DNA of 64,000 nucleotides, from positions 1,855,501-1,919,500 of the forward strand of contig JABAKD010000010.1 in assembly GCA_012845835.1 (NCBI GenBank), in the 5' to 3' direction. Made by a program: the position numbers and the translations under genes. This DNA is from Undaria pinnatifida. Its lineage: Eukaryota; Sar; Phaeophyceae; Laminariales; Alariaceae. Numbering within the stretch: the first letter of the stretch is position 1; each line of letters starts with the position of its first letter. Shown one piece after another: positions 37,256-48,743 of the stretch. The notes below the pieces were generated by a model, which was not told where the DNA came from, did no database searches, and saw only the letters and a list, made by a program, of their open reading frames with translations.

Positions 37256-38064
37256 TAAAAAGATTAATGCACAAAATTGCAGCTGCTGCTCGGAGAAGGC
37301 CCCTCTTTTCTTGAACGTAGTTTTGAGCTTTTGCCGTGCTAGCTTGCGATGAGGATAACCCCTAGGCCCGAAACTCCCTCATCTTGCTCCCCGACCCCGA
37401 CTGTGTCGGAGGAGGCCTCAAGCGTGTTTGCACCGTGCCCGGGCTGCCGGCTCGCAGGGTGTGCTGTATCTGTATATACTCGTTTTTGCAAAAAGATTTC
37501 AAATTCGTCAGCTGTGAGTTTGACCAATCGAGCGGTCAATACTGAGTTTCAACAACTAAGCGGTCTAGATTCAACGTGGCAAGCTGCTTGATTTGTGAGT
37601 CTCGTGGGCAATACATAGGAGTACTTGCATACAGGGGATGAAAGAGGAGAGATGTCCCGATACATATGGTTGGATTGCTAAGAATGATGATACAGCAGCA
37701 GTACGTTCGATGCACGAGGTGGTTTGGCGATTGCTGCTGCTGCTATTGTAGTAGTCCTGCCACACTACCCGCCGGTACTCGTATGTACCTGGCATATGAT
37801 ACGATCATGGAGTTCTCATCTTGCCGACCGTTCCTTTGCTTTCTCCCTTCAATATTTACAACCCCCCTCCACACTCCCTCTACCTCATACTTACAATGCT
37901 ACTATCTGATTTGAAACCACACCGTACCCCTTGGCAGAATTTGTCGCTTCCACGGTCCCTCTCCGCTTCGTTAACCACCTGTATTACGGGCATGCCCGGA
38001 GCCGCAGGCGAGCGTCAGCTCGCCGCGGCGAAGCCCCCCTGGTATCAGTGTATCATGTTTTTAA

Positions 38065-38275
38065 CTTTTGTGAGTTCTGCACGCCCGTGCCACAATACCC
38101 GGAACTTCTGTGAGTTCTGCACGCCCGTGCCACAATACCCGGAACTTCTGTGAGTTCTGTAACACTTCCGTACCGTACCCGGAACTTCTGTAAGTTCTGT
38201 AAGATCCATATACCCTTACCCGGAACTTCTGTGACTTCTGTAAAGACTGTGGCACAATACCCGGGGTACGGTTAT
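38065..38275. repeat. Minisatellite cluster 2 (ACCCGGAACTTCTG family)
   Basis: About five units contain GGAACTTCTGTGAGTTCTG followed by ACGCCCGTGCCACAATACC or a variant. The period is about 43-55 bases. Confidence 0.85.
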
Positions 38276-38697
38276 ACCTTTGTTACAACATCCGGGGAGC
38301 CCACGTATTCATTCTGTTTTCACAACCCAACGAGTGTACTCGTATTATGTAGTTTGTTGTTGTTGTTGTTCTCACACTAACTCGCATAATCAAGTTCGTG
38401 GTTACAGGACAGGCTCCAGTCACTCTGGGAGTGTTGGAATACCCCAGGGAGAAAAAACACAAAAACAAAAGTGGTACACGCATATATCATAGCTGACGCA
38501 ATTCATTCCCCCCCCAGAAAAATATAAAAAGTGAATTCGGGAGTCAGCCTACGATGTGCCAGGTCCATACTGGTCCATACGTCGCACTACTCGCGCCTGA
38601 AATACCCGACTACACCGCTTGCCACCTAGAAAAGACTACCACGTATATATTGCACGTGGTACCTATCACTACGCATACGCACGTCAGACTCAAGTCA

Positions 38698-38850
38698 CTT
38701 GGAAAAAAGAGAAGGAAAGAGCAGAAAAGACAGAAAAGAAAGGACAATAAAAGAAAGCGAAAAAGAAAAAGAAAAGAAAAGAAAAGAAAAGAAAAGAAAA
38801 AAAAGAACAGAAAAGACAAGAAGAGGAAGCAAGGAAAGAAAAGGAATAAA
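38698..38850. repeat. Purine (GAAAA)n-type tract
   Basis: About 150 bases are almost only A and G on the plus strand, dominated by AAAAG and AAAGAAAAG units. Both strands are open because of the composition (Lys/Arg-rich on plus, Phe/Leu-rich on minus); neither is taken as a gene. Confidence 0.9.
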
Positions 38851-39594
38851 AAACGTACTAGCAGACCCCTACCAATTTACTATGATGTTGTGTCTTGTCA
38901 GTGGCACAAACCGAACACCGGACAGCAGCAGTCCGTATTATACATATTAATAGTAAAAGTAGTAGCGCCTACAGCTGTAGTACCTGTTCATTTTCCTTGC
39001 GTTACTAAGGGGCACGTATTAACGAAGGACACTTTTGAATCGAAAATTTGTTTTTTCATGAATCGAGTTGAATTCGATTTGAGTTGGTGGGAACATATTT
39101 CGAATCTGGCTCCTATCGGGAAACCACATATTGCGTATTGTCATTTTTTTTTTTTGCGATCGGAATGATGCAGATCTGCCGTGACGGCGATGCGGCTACG
39201 AATCATCGACATGTTGAACTATTCTCTGTGTTTTCCTGATGTTTTCGGTAGCTTCGCTTCTTTGTAGTGGCACCTGGCTTATCGAGCTGGTGGCGAGAAA
39301 GTGGGCTTGCGATCGCCATTATTTTTTTCGAGGCGCCACAGCCGGGATACGCTGTGGTATGGTATGATGTAGGCGCGGCTGTTGCCCCGGTCGCCACTCA
39401 ATGAGGTTCACGATTTGTGGCCTTTCTCGGTGGTGGTTTTGTCGGTAATGCTGAATGCCCTTGAAGCTATGACGGATTGCCTCGGCGACGTGGGCCCAGT
39501 GAGAACATGCCATGCATGTTGGATGAAATTTTCCACTTCAAATCGAACTCCCCCGAGGGGATGGGCATTTACCCGGGTATCACACATAAGTTCT

Positions 39595-39900
39595 GGGTAG
39601 GACATTCATACCCGTACCCGGACCTTTCGTAGTTCTGTACGCCCGTGCCACAATACCTGGAACTTCTGGAAGTTCTGTAAGACTTTCATACCCGTACCCG
39701 GACTTCTGTGAGTTCTGTACACTCCGTGCCACAACACCCGGGGTCCGGGTATAGCACTTGTTGTACCCGCCCGGAATTTCTGTGAGTTCTGTACGCCCGT
39801 GCCACAATACCCGGAACTTCTGTGAGTTCTGTAACACTTCCATGCCCGTACCCGAAACTGCTGGAAGTTCTGTTTGACTCCCATACCCTTACCCGGAATC
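39595..39900. repeat. Minisatellite cluster 3 (ACCCGGAACTTCTG family)
   Basis: Six or seven units contain ACCCGGACTTCTGTGAG, then TTCTGTACGCCC and GTGCCACAATACC. This is the largest of the three clusters. Confidence 0.85.
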
Positions 39901-41584
39901 CACAAACCCTACAGAACATAACCTTGGAATTTTTGCAAAGTCTCAACCTTGCGCATTCGTCCAGGAAAGAAGCTTAACGAAAAATGGCGCCTGCCCAATG
40001 CATACACACCCGCCGAGGTTCGAACCCCAACGCAGCCGCCAGCATGGGAGGGCGTCTACCCTAAAACCTGGGCAGGCAACCCCTTTGAATGGATTAATAG
40101 CGCCTTTGCCAGAGGGGGGGGCTACAATCAGTTATGCAGGCGTGGCTTGTCTGCGTACAAGTGGGCGTATAAAAGGGAGCAAATAGTACTATTCATGGTA
40201 ACCGCTTTCAGAATCGCGCCCAGAGGGAAACGCTGCAAAAAAGTGATGGTCTAAAGATTTCTAGATATTGCAGTACCGGCCGCACGAAGCAGCCCGGCTT
40301 GCTGGGGTTGGAGGGGAAAGGCGAAGTGCAGCGGGAGGAGATATGCCATATTTTTCAGCGTTGCTTGCATAATCTTACCAGTGTCTGGTACCAGGGTATT
40401 TGTTAACATAGTGGAGCGCTTTTATGCACTGCTGAAGATCAGTAGTGTTATTACTTGGTAGTCGTAATAGTCTGTTGATAGAAATGCCGTTCTCACTGCT
40501 GTATGCTCCGTCGCTACGACGCTATATTGTAAAAATAGAAATAAACTCCAGCTTTGAGATCGAAGATTTTGTCGACACTCATCTTTGCAAGCTGTGTGTG
40601 ATACTCCGATCGCGCGTATTGCTATATCGTATACGATCGATGTGGCATCGTATACAGCTTGAAGGTTCTGGATGCGCTTCGCACAGCGCCCGGGCATGCC
40701 ATGTTCCGTTTGGCTTGCCCTCGTGTTGCGGCTGCTCCACTCGTGTTGCGGCTGGTCCACACAAGCTTAAGAGGGCCGAGAACAATTTGAGGTCTCCGAT
40801 TGACTAGGAACGACATTTAGGCCACAAGGGATCTAATCCGTCCCCTGGTACCCGGGGTCGATATTCGGACTACAATTTTTGAAAATGGTTCGTACGACGG
40901 CTTCAAAAGAGTCGTCACTTTCCACCAATAAGCGTCCAGCACCTGCTTATTTTAGTAAACTGAAGGCACAAACCGCACAGAGGCCATGAGGATCGCAGGC
41001 TGGCTTGTTGGGGTCATCAGGATGGCGTGGTTTAGCGGCAACATGGTGGCCCAACAGGTCAAGAGGGTTAGCGATGTCCCCAGTCATGACGTATGTTAAA
41101 AAATGGGGGCTGTTGGCTTCCTGTGTGTCGAGAGCTCCATGAAGGGCATATTTTTATCCCACCAACACCGACGAAGCTCCCAGATAAGCTTCATCTTGAA
41201 TCCTGAGGCCTTTCCCTTGTGTGTGTTTCACAGGGCGTTCAAGAGACCGAAGAATGGAGGATCGCAAAGTAATTGACTTTGGACAAAAAAAGTTGAAAAA
41301 TAAACAGATTTTACCCTTGTTAGCAAACGACCAGCAGGGCTAGGCTGGTGCAACCACCCGGTGTACACCAAACAGCACACAATGGCACCACAAGCCCCCG
41401 CCACCTGCCAGCTTCATCAGCACCATTTCCCTGGTGTACAGCCTTATATGTGTCTGCGGTGGGACTGGCGCGTAGTGCGCTGTACCACCGCAGAGATTGG
41501 GTCGATTTTGGCTCATGGTGGCGTCTCAAAAAGTTTGGCTGAAGGCAGCCACGTCCAGACGCCTATCACTTTAGCCATTGTTAC

Positions 41585-42700
41585 CACTGCTGTTCGTTCT
41601 GGATTCTAAATTAAAAAAAAAAACACCCTGGTACAAAAGATAGCTGAGGTTGAGACGCATGCATCGAACCCATTTACGGTCGTTCTAACTGATCGGGCGA
41701 TATCAATAGCTCGAAAATCCGCAGACCTAGTAATACCAATACGTCTTAATTTTGCGCATTCACGCATGATGTCATGTAACATCGTTTTTGTGCTATTTTT
41801 AACAAAGTTAAACGCACTCCCGACATGAGGACAGGACACCTGGAGTCAAGAGCAGGGCAACTTTAGGAGGTAAACATGGGTTACGCTCGGCGCGCTAAGA
41901 CGTGCACCACGTGAACCGTTTCTTTTTGGCCGCCGCTGGTCAAACTGGATTCGAAACATGAAGAAAAAAAATATCCCTCGTACGAAAGATAGCTGATGTC
42001 TACATGTCTAGACGCGTCTATCAAGCTTCTCCGGGGTCTTACATTTCAATGGGGCGATTTTAATTGTTCGAAAACCGCACACCTATCACGGAGGACGATA
42101 GTAAATTGGACCAAATATTGTTAGTAGACATAGATGAATATATAGGTTTTTGTGTCCACCGTAGGTCCTATTTACTAGGGTCCCCCGTAATAATATATAG
42201 ACTACCCCAAAACCTCAGATTTTTACGCACCACCATGGATTTTTGTACTGCAGTATGTACTATTAATAGTAATAAATTACACGCTTTTTACCGTTTTGGG
42301 GTGCTGCTGTTCGTTTTGGATTCGAAACAAACGAAATGTATGTGCCGTGCGAAAGATAGCTAATGTGGAGACGCATCTATCAAACCAGTTGAGGGTTGTT
42401 GATTTCAATGGGGCGACTTCAAAAGCTTGAAAACCGCAAATCTTGATCGCGTTCCTCTATTTTACAGTAACCTTCAATCGTTAAAGCCATTTTTAAGACT
42501 CGTCCGATATAAAACATAATGTAGGCAAAAATGACGAATAGGCGGTCGAAAAAAAGGACGCCTTTGGTGTACAAAACTGGGTGAATTTCCTGTGGCATCC
42601 TCCGTGCCCTCAAAGGACATTACGAAAGAGCTGGATATCTGTCATATCTATTTATCGCAACTCGCGCACGATGTAAAATTGCTGCTGTAACGGTTTGTAC
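41585..42700. repeat. Three degenerate ~350-bp tandem repeat units
   Basis: Units begin near 41589, 41931 and 42303 with a variant of GCTGTTCGTTCTGGATTC. Each is followed by GAAAGATAGCTGATG, GAGACGC-x-TCTATCAA, GGGCGA, and later GGCAACTTT-GG-GGTAAAC. The units differ at many positions, so the array is old. Confidence 0.7.
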
Positions 42701-43185
42701 GTGAACGAGGCAACTTTGGGGGGTAAACCTCAAGGGAAAACGAAAAAGGCATTTGAGGTTTGCTTTACTGCGATAGTCGAATGTGGTAGATCATATTGCT
42801 GAATAATACGAGTGGTGGGTTTATGCTGCCGCACGAGAAGTTGCCACAATATTGCTAGTAACCGCCCCAGCCGGATTAAACACCGCGGGACCCTGTTTTG
42901 AATATACGCCCCTCAATTTAACCAAAAAGGCGAAACACGCCCCGGCCATATAGTAAACGCCCCCCCTTCCATATATTTGGGATAAGTGCCCCGGGGCGAA
43001 GCTGGCAAGACATTTGAGCAAGGGGAATGTAGCTGTTTCCGAAGCAGGCAAGGCGGTAGTTTTACACAGAATTGTCGACATACGGGCAGGTACGCGTGTT
43101 GCGCAACAGCAGCACAAGACATTTTCAGCCGAGGACAGATGAAATCGCTACAGATGACGACAATTTCAAGACCTTCTGCTGCCGT

Positions 43186-43536
43186 TTAACAATAATCATC
43201 ACCCAGCAACTCCAACGAGTATACCGGTAATATCCGCCTTGGACACGAACCCCGGCCCAGCCCGGCCCCCGTTCCACGATTTCCCACGACACCGCTGTCG
43301 GGGTATCGGAGGCGGGTGTACTCGACCACGTTCAGCTTCGTCGCAGTCGAGTAGGAGTGCCGCCCGATAGGCCCCACCGAACGCTCCAGGTCAAAGCTTG
43401 GAGGGTACATGCGAGGGAGTGGTCCGCGCTGTACCTCCTTCACAGCACGCGAGGGAGCAGGCACGAAAGCGGGTGCCATTGTGCCCGTCTTCGTGGGCGC
43501 CGCTCCAGTATAGCATGACGGCGCAGGCTGCCCCAA
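43186..43536 (-). CDS. Possible hypothetical protein exon
   Basis: A 116-residue minus-strand frame contains MAPAFVPAPSRAVKEVQRG, then RMYPPSFDLERSVGPIGRHS and TRLRYPDSGVVGNRG, with a Pro/Arg-rich composition. A second minus frame overlapping its start (43760-43440) reads VFVMPQSSSTDKAPGTYRT. Together they might be two exons or one frameshifted gene. No family is recognised and there is no supporting neighbour. Confidence 0.3.
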   Translation of the reverse strand: MGQPAPSCYTGAAPTKTGTMAPAFVPAPSRAVKEVQRGPLPRMYPPSFDLERSVGPIGRHSYSTATKLNVVEYTRLRYPDSGVVGNRGTGAGLGRGSCPRRILPVYSLELLGDDYC

Positions 43537-43751
43537 GAATTTGAGCGGCCTTTGGTCGTTCTATACGTGCCGGGCGCCTTGTCGGTGCTGCTGGACTGCG
43601 GCATGACGAACACCTGCTGTGCTGTTGTTGAGTGTGCGAGAGGTTTGTTTGTTTTCTTTATTTCTTGTATCGCCCCGGGAGGCGAAAAGACCCGAAACAC
43701 TTTTCGAGAAAATGCCGCGGCCACGCCCCGGGTTGCTTTCTCAAGCTTGCA

Positions 43752-43826
43752 TAATCGCAACGCCCCAGGGGGCGTTTATTAGAATTACTAAAAACGCCCC
43801 AGGGGGCGTTTATTAGAATTACTACG
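43752..43826. repeat. Tandem hairpin repeat (two units)
   Basis: The unit AACGCCCCAGGGGGCGTT followed by TATTAGAATTACTA occurs twice in direct order. The first part of each unit is a near-perfect palindrome and could form a GC-rich hairpin. Confidence 0.85.
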
Positions 43827-44279
43827 GTATGCTGTTGTATGTGTTCTTGACGTTAAAATGTCCGTTCCACCCATGCAATAAATAGCCTTGTGCTGAGTGC
43901 ATACCTGGTACGACCTACCAGGGACCTGGTACCAGGTATGCGATCTTGGACTACTATTTCGGGATGTCTGAATTGTTATGTTCGTGTTGTGTTGTTGTTC
44001 TTGTTGCGCCTGAGCCGACGGTTCGATTTTCCATTTTGGACGCCTGATGCAATTGATCGAGCAACTTGCTATTCTACCATAATCCCTGGAGTGTTGAGAA
44101 AGGTGGAATGGGCCCGAGCTGTCGAGTAGGTGCCTGGCTAGTCTTAATACCAGGTAGCAGGTTTGTTTCAGGCACGGTCGAGAACTTGCCATCCACGCGA
44201 CGCTTTCTCCTTTTGCGTTTCTCATGTGTGCCTGATCCATGCATGGTAACGGTGTACTACATAAAAGTCTAATTCGAAA

Positions 44280-44445
44280 AATCACGCTTCGTGACATTTC
44301 GAAAAGACATTTAAAGAGTCGCGAAATGTCGGCTCAAAGAAAAAAAAAGATGTCACGAATCGTGACGACGTTTTCAAAGCTTTTCAAAATTACGGTTCGT
44401 GACAAAACGTACGATTCGTGACAAAAAGTCACGATTAATCGTGAA
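44280..44445. repeat. Cluster of TCACGAATCGTGA-type palindromes
   Basis: Five or six variants of GTCACGAWTCGTGAC occur within 165 bases (for example 44282-44300, near 44351, 44393, 44410 and 44427). One copy, GTCACGAATCGTGAC, is a perfect 15-base palindrome around a central base. The cluster lies about 650-1100 bases before the first PLC exons, so it could be regulatory or only a repeat. Confidence 0.6.
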
Positions 44446-45369
44446 TGTGTCGCGTTTTTTTGTTGCAATTCATGACAGTTTTTTTCATTAGCAATGACCG
44501 GTACTGCACGTTTCCATCTTGGCTGTCACACCACCGGCACCTTAAATCGTCGGAATACGCGTAGCCTGCACTATCCGACTCGAACTCGAGGCAAGACATC
44601 AAAATATAAAATATCACTATATCGTCTGTAGCTCAATTACTCCTGATGCTGTTGTTGCTGTTGTTGCTGCTGCTGTAGCACCTACTCTGCCGTACTCACA
44701 ACCATTTTATCAGAAAAAAACTACGAGTACGTTCGCAATTCACGGTATGGATCGGATGCAGGATGGATGGGCAGCTCTGCACAAGTGAACCGAACATGCA
44801 CATGTAGCGGATACATGGGTGGAAATGAACGAACACACGTACACGACGCGCACACATAATGGGATGCGCGTGTACTGCATGTTTCGATGGGTTTTGTGTG
44901 TCGCTCAAAAATAGTTTTGTCAGCGGTCGCAAGAGATACAAAAAATGCACTACGATTTGCCACCGGCGACGACTCAAGTCTCTGCGTAAATAGCGAATCC
45001 CACGAGTTGTTGCTTCCTTGGATCTCTCCTATTAATAGCCTCATAGTGTGGGTTTACGCACGCCCTGGCACGAGGAACAAAGATGAATGCAGTATGAACG
45101 ACAACGCGGGAGCCACTGACGAGGTCAGTTCCATTGTCGTATTTTTATGTTTCGGTTATTGACACTTGACGTTCACGCTGGACATTGTTGGATGGCGAAT
45201 TTTTTTAGTCCCCTGCTGGTATAGGTATTACCTGGGGTCGTGTGTCCCATGAAAATGTGTCCGTCTTATTACGCTGGGATAAACAATGCCAAGGTTTTGT
45301 TCGAATGAATATTGACAATGCGTGCTGGGTGGATGCCGTTGGTGGCCCTGTTGTTTTTTGGTGCGGCAG

Positions 45370-48300
45370 GGACTCCTCATGGAAGCCGCAGGCCAGGACC
45401 CAGGTGGACTTGTCGAGGGTTGACCGTGTGCAGACGGGCCAGCGCACGAGAAAATTCAGCCGTTTTTCCGACAAGCACCGGAGCGTGAACGGCCACTCGC
45501 TTAGCCTCATCTATGGTGAGTCGCTTCGCCGGGGACTCGGACGGGGAAGTGGTTGGGCTGGTCAAAGCTGTAGGCCCTTTTGGGGTTCAGTTAGCGCCGT
45601 TAGGGCTAGCGTGTTGGACTCTTCTCTTCGTTTTGGTCTTCTCTGAAGGGCGCGGGGGGGGGGGGGGGAGGGGGGAAGGGGAGGAGGGGAGGGGGAGAGG
45701 GGGAAGGGAGGAGGGGGGATGAGCGGAGGAGGAGCAGAGGAGGGGAGGGGGGCAGGCCCACCCTACCTTTGTAGCGGTTCGATCGACCTCTATTTACGGT
45801 AGTTTATTTTGGTACCGTTTGTGGAACGTAGCACGTTTCGGTTGTGTTTCTGCTTGCTTGCCGGAGGGGTGGTATGATAAGACGATGAAGGAATCAACGT
45901 CGGCGTGACGCGAGACTACAGAAGCACTACTGCTGTAAGGAAACCAATAGCGGCGGGAGAAAAGTGCTGGGCACCCTCCACGCCTTCCTCCTTCCCTCAT
46001 TTTTCTCTTGATGCAGTCTAGTTTCGTAGTTATCCCTTCTTTTCATGGTACCCCATGAGGTCTGCCCCCCTCTCTTTTCTGTTGGCACAACACATCGTCC
46101 CCCCTCAGCCGCTGCGGACACCTTTGGTTGTACCATTCGGTTGCACATTTGTTTGACCAAGTCACCTCCCCTCCCCCCCCCCTCCCCCCTCGCCGCTGCC
46201 GCGCAACTCTTGTCCGGATTGGCCAGACGACCAGTTGTCGAGCCTCGACCTTGTCGCTGAAGACGAGCAGCAGGCCAAAACCCTGGTGGGGTTGCTGAAC
46301 CGGCTGGTGGTGCAGTGCCAGGACGAGAGAACAGTAAGAAAATATGCCCTACTCTTGTCTCTCGCCCCGTTACACATGTATCTATTCCTTTTATTTTCAT
46401 TTTTTCCATCCCATCTAAGATGTAAGTTCTTTTCTCCAGCTCTCTCCCTTTCGTAGTTAAGATTCGGGGTCACATACAGTAGCGTCACATAGCACACTAT
46501 TACAAGTACTAGGTACCAGTACACTTGGACCGTACCTGTATATACGTTCAGGCTCGCACTACTCACGGCATGGCCGCGTCTAAAGTATCCCAAAAACAAC
46601 AGTGATTCTGACACCCCCTCCCTCTCTCCCCTATGGTGCATGCCTTCTTTTTGTATCGCGAGAAGAGCTCAGTATTTTTGTCCCTCGTCGACTCGCGTCG
46701 AGGTGGTACGTAGCTTCACCCAAAACTGGTGTTCTTTATCCGTCACATCCCCTGTATGCAGGAGAGCGGAAGGGGAGACTGTGTCCACGGTTTGTCCAGA
46801 AGGTCGTTGAGGGTTATTAGGGTGAGGTAAACTTCCGACGGGTGAAGCTGTGAAGCCAAATTGACGAGGAAAAATATGTGCCTGGCACTTTGTGCGTGTA
46901 TGCTCGTATACTGTACCTGGCGGTCTGTATCTGCAACTATCGAGACAAACAACGTTTTTTTAACTGTACTGGGAATCAGAGTGGAAGATGCTCGACAGTA
47001 GAGAAAAGTTTGAGTCATCACGGAGGATGAGGTGGGTGGTGGTGGAGGAGGGAAACCCAACGCTCACCGCCGTCACGACCCTCCCCCCTCCCCCCTCCTC
47101 CTATTTGTTCCCACCCTTGGCTGGTTAGCGTTATGGCCTTAGTTTTTGTTGTTCAGTAGGTGTGGAGAAAGAGGACACGCAGTAGTCAGTTACCGCCAAC
47201 CCCCCCCCCCCCCCCCCCCCCCGCCCCCCAACGGGTTTCGAAAATACCAATCATGTATACCTCCGCCGGGTTTCTGCAACCGTTGCTGGCGTTTTCCACC
47301 CGCGAAACGATGCGCAGGTAGAGGATGAGGAGTTGAAAAACTTCCGGCGGCAGTGGCGTAAGGCTGACAAGGATGGCTCTGGAACGCTGGACAGAAAGGA
47401 GGTGGTTGTTCTCGTGCAGAAGGTGAATGCGTATGTGTGATTGTCGGGGGGGGGGGGGGGGGGGGGGGGGGCGTAAGTGAGTGGAGTATCCATCGACCCG
47501 TTTTTCTTCGGCTGCGTACGTACCCAGTAGGTTTATGGTCTAGGTGTAACAGTGGGTGTAACAGTAGGGTTTATCGGTAGGGCGTGCAAGGAGGGCGCGT
47601 CATGTATATCAGTTGGGGGTACTGCGCAAGGACAAGTGTATCGGCAGGGTGTACAAGGTTCCCTTTAGACGAAGGATGACGCAAGGCTAAGGATTTTGCA
47701 CCCCCGTGCGTTCGCCAACATCCCTACGGCAAAGGGGCATGGAGCTCTAATAGGCTGCTATATAAATCATGGGTTTATAAGTGAAGGTAAGGGCGACCCA
47801 GAGAATATGATGTTGTGTTGTAGTCTTCCTGGTTCTTACTGCACGATGGCATAAGTTTACTGCAGCTGCGACTTTTTATGTAGCCGGCGTACAGTGTCGT
47901 AAGCATTCGGGTGCAACATAAAATCTGAAGCCTGCTGTTGTGCTCAGGACATTTGATGCTACTACGGTTGCTACTGTACTGTTGTAGGCAGTACAACAAA
48001 ATATCTACGCGGTACGAAAAAGTGCCATGTACATGAAAAAATGACAAAACAAAAACAGTAGTACCGAGTGTTTTTTGTGCTCTTGGTAAACTTGAAAAGT
48101 GGATTCCGTCGGCACTCACTGCAGTTTTTTTTCCTCGTGGCGTTTGCCACATTTTTCAAACGTAAGTTATTTCCAAATCTTCCAAGTACAAGCACATGAA
48201 AATATCAGGTTAAAACGAACACTCACAACATCTTGGAGCAATAGCTGAAGTTTCTCTGTGTGGCGTTTGCCCATTTTTTTTTAGTCAAAACTGAAGTATT

Positions 48301-48707
48301 TCCAGGTCTTCTAGGAAGGTACGCCGATGTGTGGCCGGCCAGGCGCAATAACTTGCCGGAACATGTTGAGGCGCGATGTGCTGTTGTCGTTGCTGTGTGC
48401 TGTGTGAGTGAGAACGCAACTCGCGCTGCAGCGACAACTTCAGAGACGCCGAACCTCCGCTGCCGCACAATAGAGCAGCAGAGTACAGCGAGCGCTCTGA
48501 CGGCCTACGTTTTGTGTTGGGCAAACCACAGCAGCAACAGTAGCAGAAACAGCTGCGGTATGCACAAACAAACCGAGTTCCGTTGGTCGTGCGATAGGAC
48601 ACGACACACTTTATTTTTTCATGCGTCTGTACCACACGGCATTGCGAAACACAACCCCAAGTTCCGGAGCAATATACAGCAACAGAAGCACACCGCCGCC
48701 AACGTAC

Positions 48708-48743
<36 letters not shown>

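Larger units (their letters stand above)
31531..45093. other. Large repeat-rich intergenic region
   Basis: No gene is recognisable in about 13.5 kb apart from a weak minus-strand frame at 43186-43536. The region holds many TACCAGGTA/TACCTGGTA palindromes (32.6, 34.3, 34.85-34.95, 35.9, 43.9 and 44.1 kb), a CTG run (about 33372-33396), an A/G tract (38698-38850), three minisatellite clusters of one family (37.1, 38.1, 39.6-39.9 kb), degenerate ~350-bp tandem repeats (41585-42700) and a dispersed repeat containing CTTTGCAAGCTGTGTGTGAT (36.15, 40.57 kb). Confidence 0.6.

Noticed and set aside
38554-39168. 204-residue plus frame with a Lys/Arg block
   Set aside because: The Lys/Arg block is the A/G tract; the rest shows no domain or conserved pattern.
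39990-40070. B-box-like GGGGTTCGAACCTCGG on the minus strand
   Set aside because: A single box with no clear A box or stems at tRNA spacing; possibly another SINE remnant but not supported enough to annotate.
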